Shown: piece by piece, positions 62,711 to 64,000 of the stretch
How the letters are laid out: every line of letters begins with the position of its first letter
Position numbering within the stretch: the first letter of the stretch is position 1
DNA from: Helianthus annuus
Lineage: Eukaryota > Streptophyta > Magnoliopsida > Asterales > Asteraceae
DNA: 64,000 bases
Direction: 5' to 3'
Assembly (NCBI RefSeq): GCF_002127325.2
Contig: NC_035433.2
Coordinates: 148,626,435-148,690,434 of the forward strand
Notes under the pieces: generated by a model
What the model saw: the letters and a program-made list of their open reading frames with translations, nothing else
Told to the model about the DNA's origin: nothing
The model's database searches: none
Translations under genes and position numbers: made by a program

Positions 62711-64000
62711 TGTCACACCCTGATTTCCACGTGTATCACCGGTGGGCCCGGTGGGGGATTACCGTGACGTAGTTGGCAACAATATAGTCAAACCACAATA
62801 TATGAATGCAAAGCGGAAGCATAAAGATAAATATAATTCAACCATTTACTGTAATATCCAATTGTATCACAAGTAGTTGAATAGTATCCACAGGATGGAT
62901 CAAATAAATAAAAATATTGTTCAACAGATGGACATTAAGCTTGCGAGACTTCCTTAGATGCTAGGGAGCTACTACCAGCCAATTACGTGTAGTACCTGCA
63001 CTTAATCTTTTTGGGAAAATACGTCAGTTTACACTGGTAAATACAATCAACTGACTCATTTTGTAAAATGATTGAAAATTGGTTTGGATGCACGAGGCAT
63101 AACACATTTATTTAACTTGGGAAAATTATTTAATATTATAATCTTGTGAACGAATTACATGTTCCTTCTTTGCGTTCAGTAGCCCGGATCATGTCCGGGT
63201 TAAAGATCAATAGACACACCACATTTGCGTAAAACCGAGGCGGGTAACCATCGGCTACGTCTTTTAATAGTATAGACATCAACCGGGTGTACGCCTACTC
63301 CCGGGTGTCGAGGTCGTGGCCATTTCTTCGAATGATGCCAAGGATATCCGGGACATGGTCATTAACCCCCCAAAGGCTTTTAAGTAACAAGACTGTTTAA
63401 ATGAGCCGATCAAACTATTCAATTAACCACCTAAGCGATGGAATTATTTGATGCTCAATCAAGCGGTATTTTATATACCGTAACCCAAGCCCGTATAAGG
63501 GAAAATAAGTTAAAAGTATTTACCTTTGCAATGTATATTCCTTAATCGATTAAATCACCGATATCTTTTACTGGGGCTCCTATTCTGGAACGAAGGTTAA
63601 AATAACCTATTAGAATCCTAACGGGTCTTTATATTAGCCGTAGCCTAGACCGGTTAGCTTCGAGGGATAGATACGGTTTAATCGCGTGAAAGGCGAAAAC
63701 CGAGAATGGAATGTGATTCTGAACCAACAAGTTCGGAGACTTGTTTTATATGGGTTTAATGTTCACGCTCTGGATCTTGGGGTCAAAATGATATGGTTTG
63801 ATCCCTATCGGCTAATTTATGTAAACTAGTTACATAAGCCGAACCGTGCGCGCAATAGGCGCAACGGGTAACCGTAGGAGTCCTACACTATTTTCCTAAG
63901 TCAATATACTTTAAAGAGGTTGTGGTATCAGTAGGATACCATCCATAATGCCCGTAACGAGTTTTAGTTCATTATACGCCCCGTAGGGGTTTTCCGGTCA
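62711..64000 (-). repeat. Element E 5' LTR, partial (cut by window end)
   Basis: It matches 52309-53598 of the 3' LTR, with about 12 substitutions and no length change that I noticed. About 2.1 kb of this LTR should lie beyond the window. Confidence 0.93.

Larger units (their letters stand above)
52309..64000 (-). mobile_element. Element E: nearly intact Tekay-like chromovirus, runs off the window
   Basis: It lies on the minus strand. The 3' LTR is 52309-55693, the coding part 55729-60324, an extra ORF 61318-62535, the PBS 62694-62707, and the 5' LTR begins at 62711 and is cut by the window end. LTR ends read TGTAACACCTCG and GGGGTGTGACA. The likely target site is CAAAT (52304-52308), which should recur beyond the 5' LTR. 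About 12 differences were counted in the 1290 bp of LTR that can be compared. The gag-pol frame has one stop. Confidence 0.92.

Overview
This window is plant nuclear heterochromatin made almost entirely of nested transposable elements. I see no intact host gene, rRNA, tRNA gene or CRISPR. The elements are angiosperm Ty3/gypsy lineages: Athila, with a tRNA-Asp-type primer-binding site, and Tekay-like chromoviruses, with tRNA-iMet-type sites and a C-terminal chromodomain. They sit beside a Copia relic, MITEs and a Pack-MULE. A dicot fits best. Asteraceae is my impression from the style of these repeats and is not proved by the sequence.

Layout, left to right. 1-4179 is old AT-rich DNA with a 160-bp tandem repeat, a GAGCTCGAGC-rich repeat, a long-TIR MITE and the end of a Copia LTR with its PBS. 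4180-52179 is element D, an old, decayed Athila with gag, PR, RT, RH, IN and a downstream env-like ORF. Its 5' LTR is split by element A (4352-28861, TSD ACTAA), a young non-autonomous Athila with gag and protease only. The gag of A is split by element B (7192-23908, TSD GGTTG), a very young Tekay-like element whose coding region is open apart from one stop codon. The 5' LTR of B is split by element C (8531-16245, minus strand, TSD CACGG), a gag-only element with one normal and one internally deleted LTR. Downstream of its env-like ORF, D holds element G (39446-50224, 9-bp TSD TTCACATAT), a Mutator-like element that carries a piece of a ClpC-type chaperone gene. G in turn holds element F (40793-50136, TSD GAAGG), a mutated Tekay-like element. 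The 3' LTR of D is interrupted at 52180 by a PIF/Harbinger-like MITE (H). H is interrupted at 52309 by element E (minus strand, running off the window), a nearly intact Tekay-like element with an extra ORF before gag.

The LTR comparisons, counted by eye, agree with the nesting order. D differs at about 15 of 350 aligned sites, E at about 12 of 1290, F at 9 of 1452 and A at 8 of 1704. B shows one substitution plus one 21-bp repeat-unit difference in about 2 kb.

The most striking signal cuts across families. Every one of the six LTR elements carries, inside its LTR, a cluster of a short CpG-bearing palindrome specific to that element. In C, D, E and F the cluster lies just upstream of a TATA box. 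The same word, GCACGACCGTGC, is used by the Athila D and the unrelated Tekay-like B. D repeats it in front of a promoter-like, apparently spliced leader for its env-like ORF.
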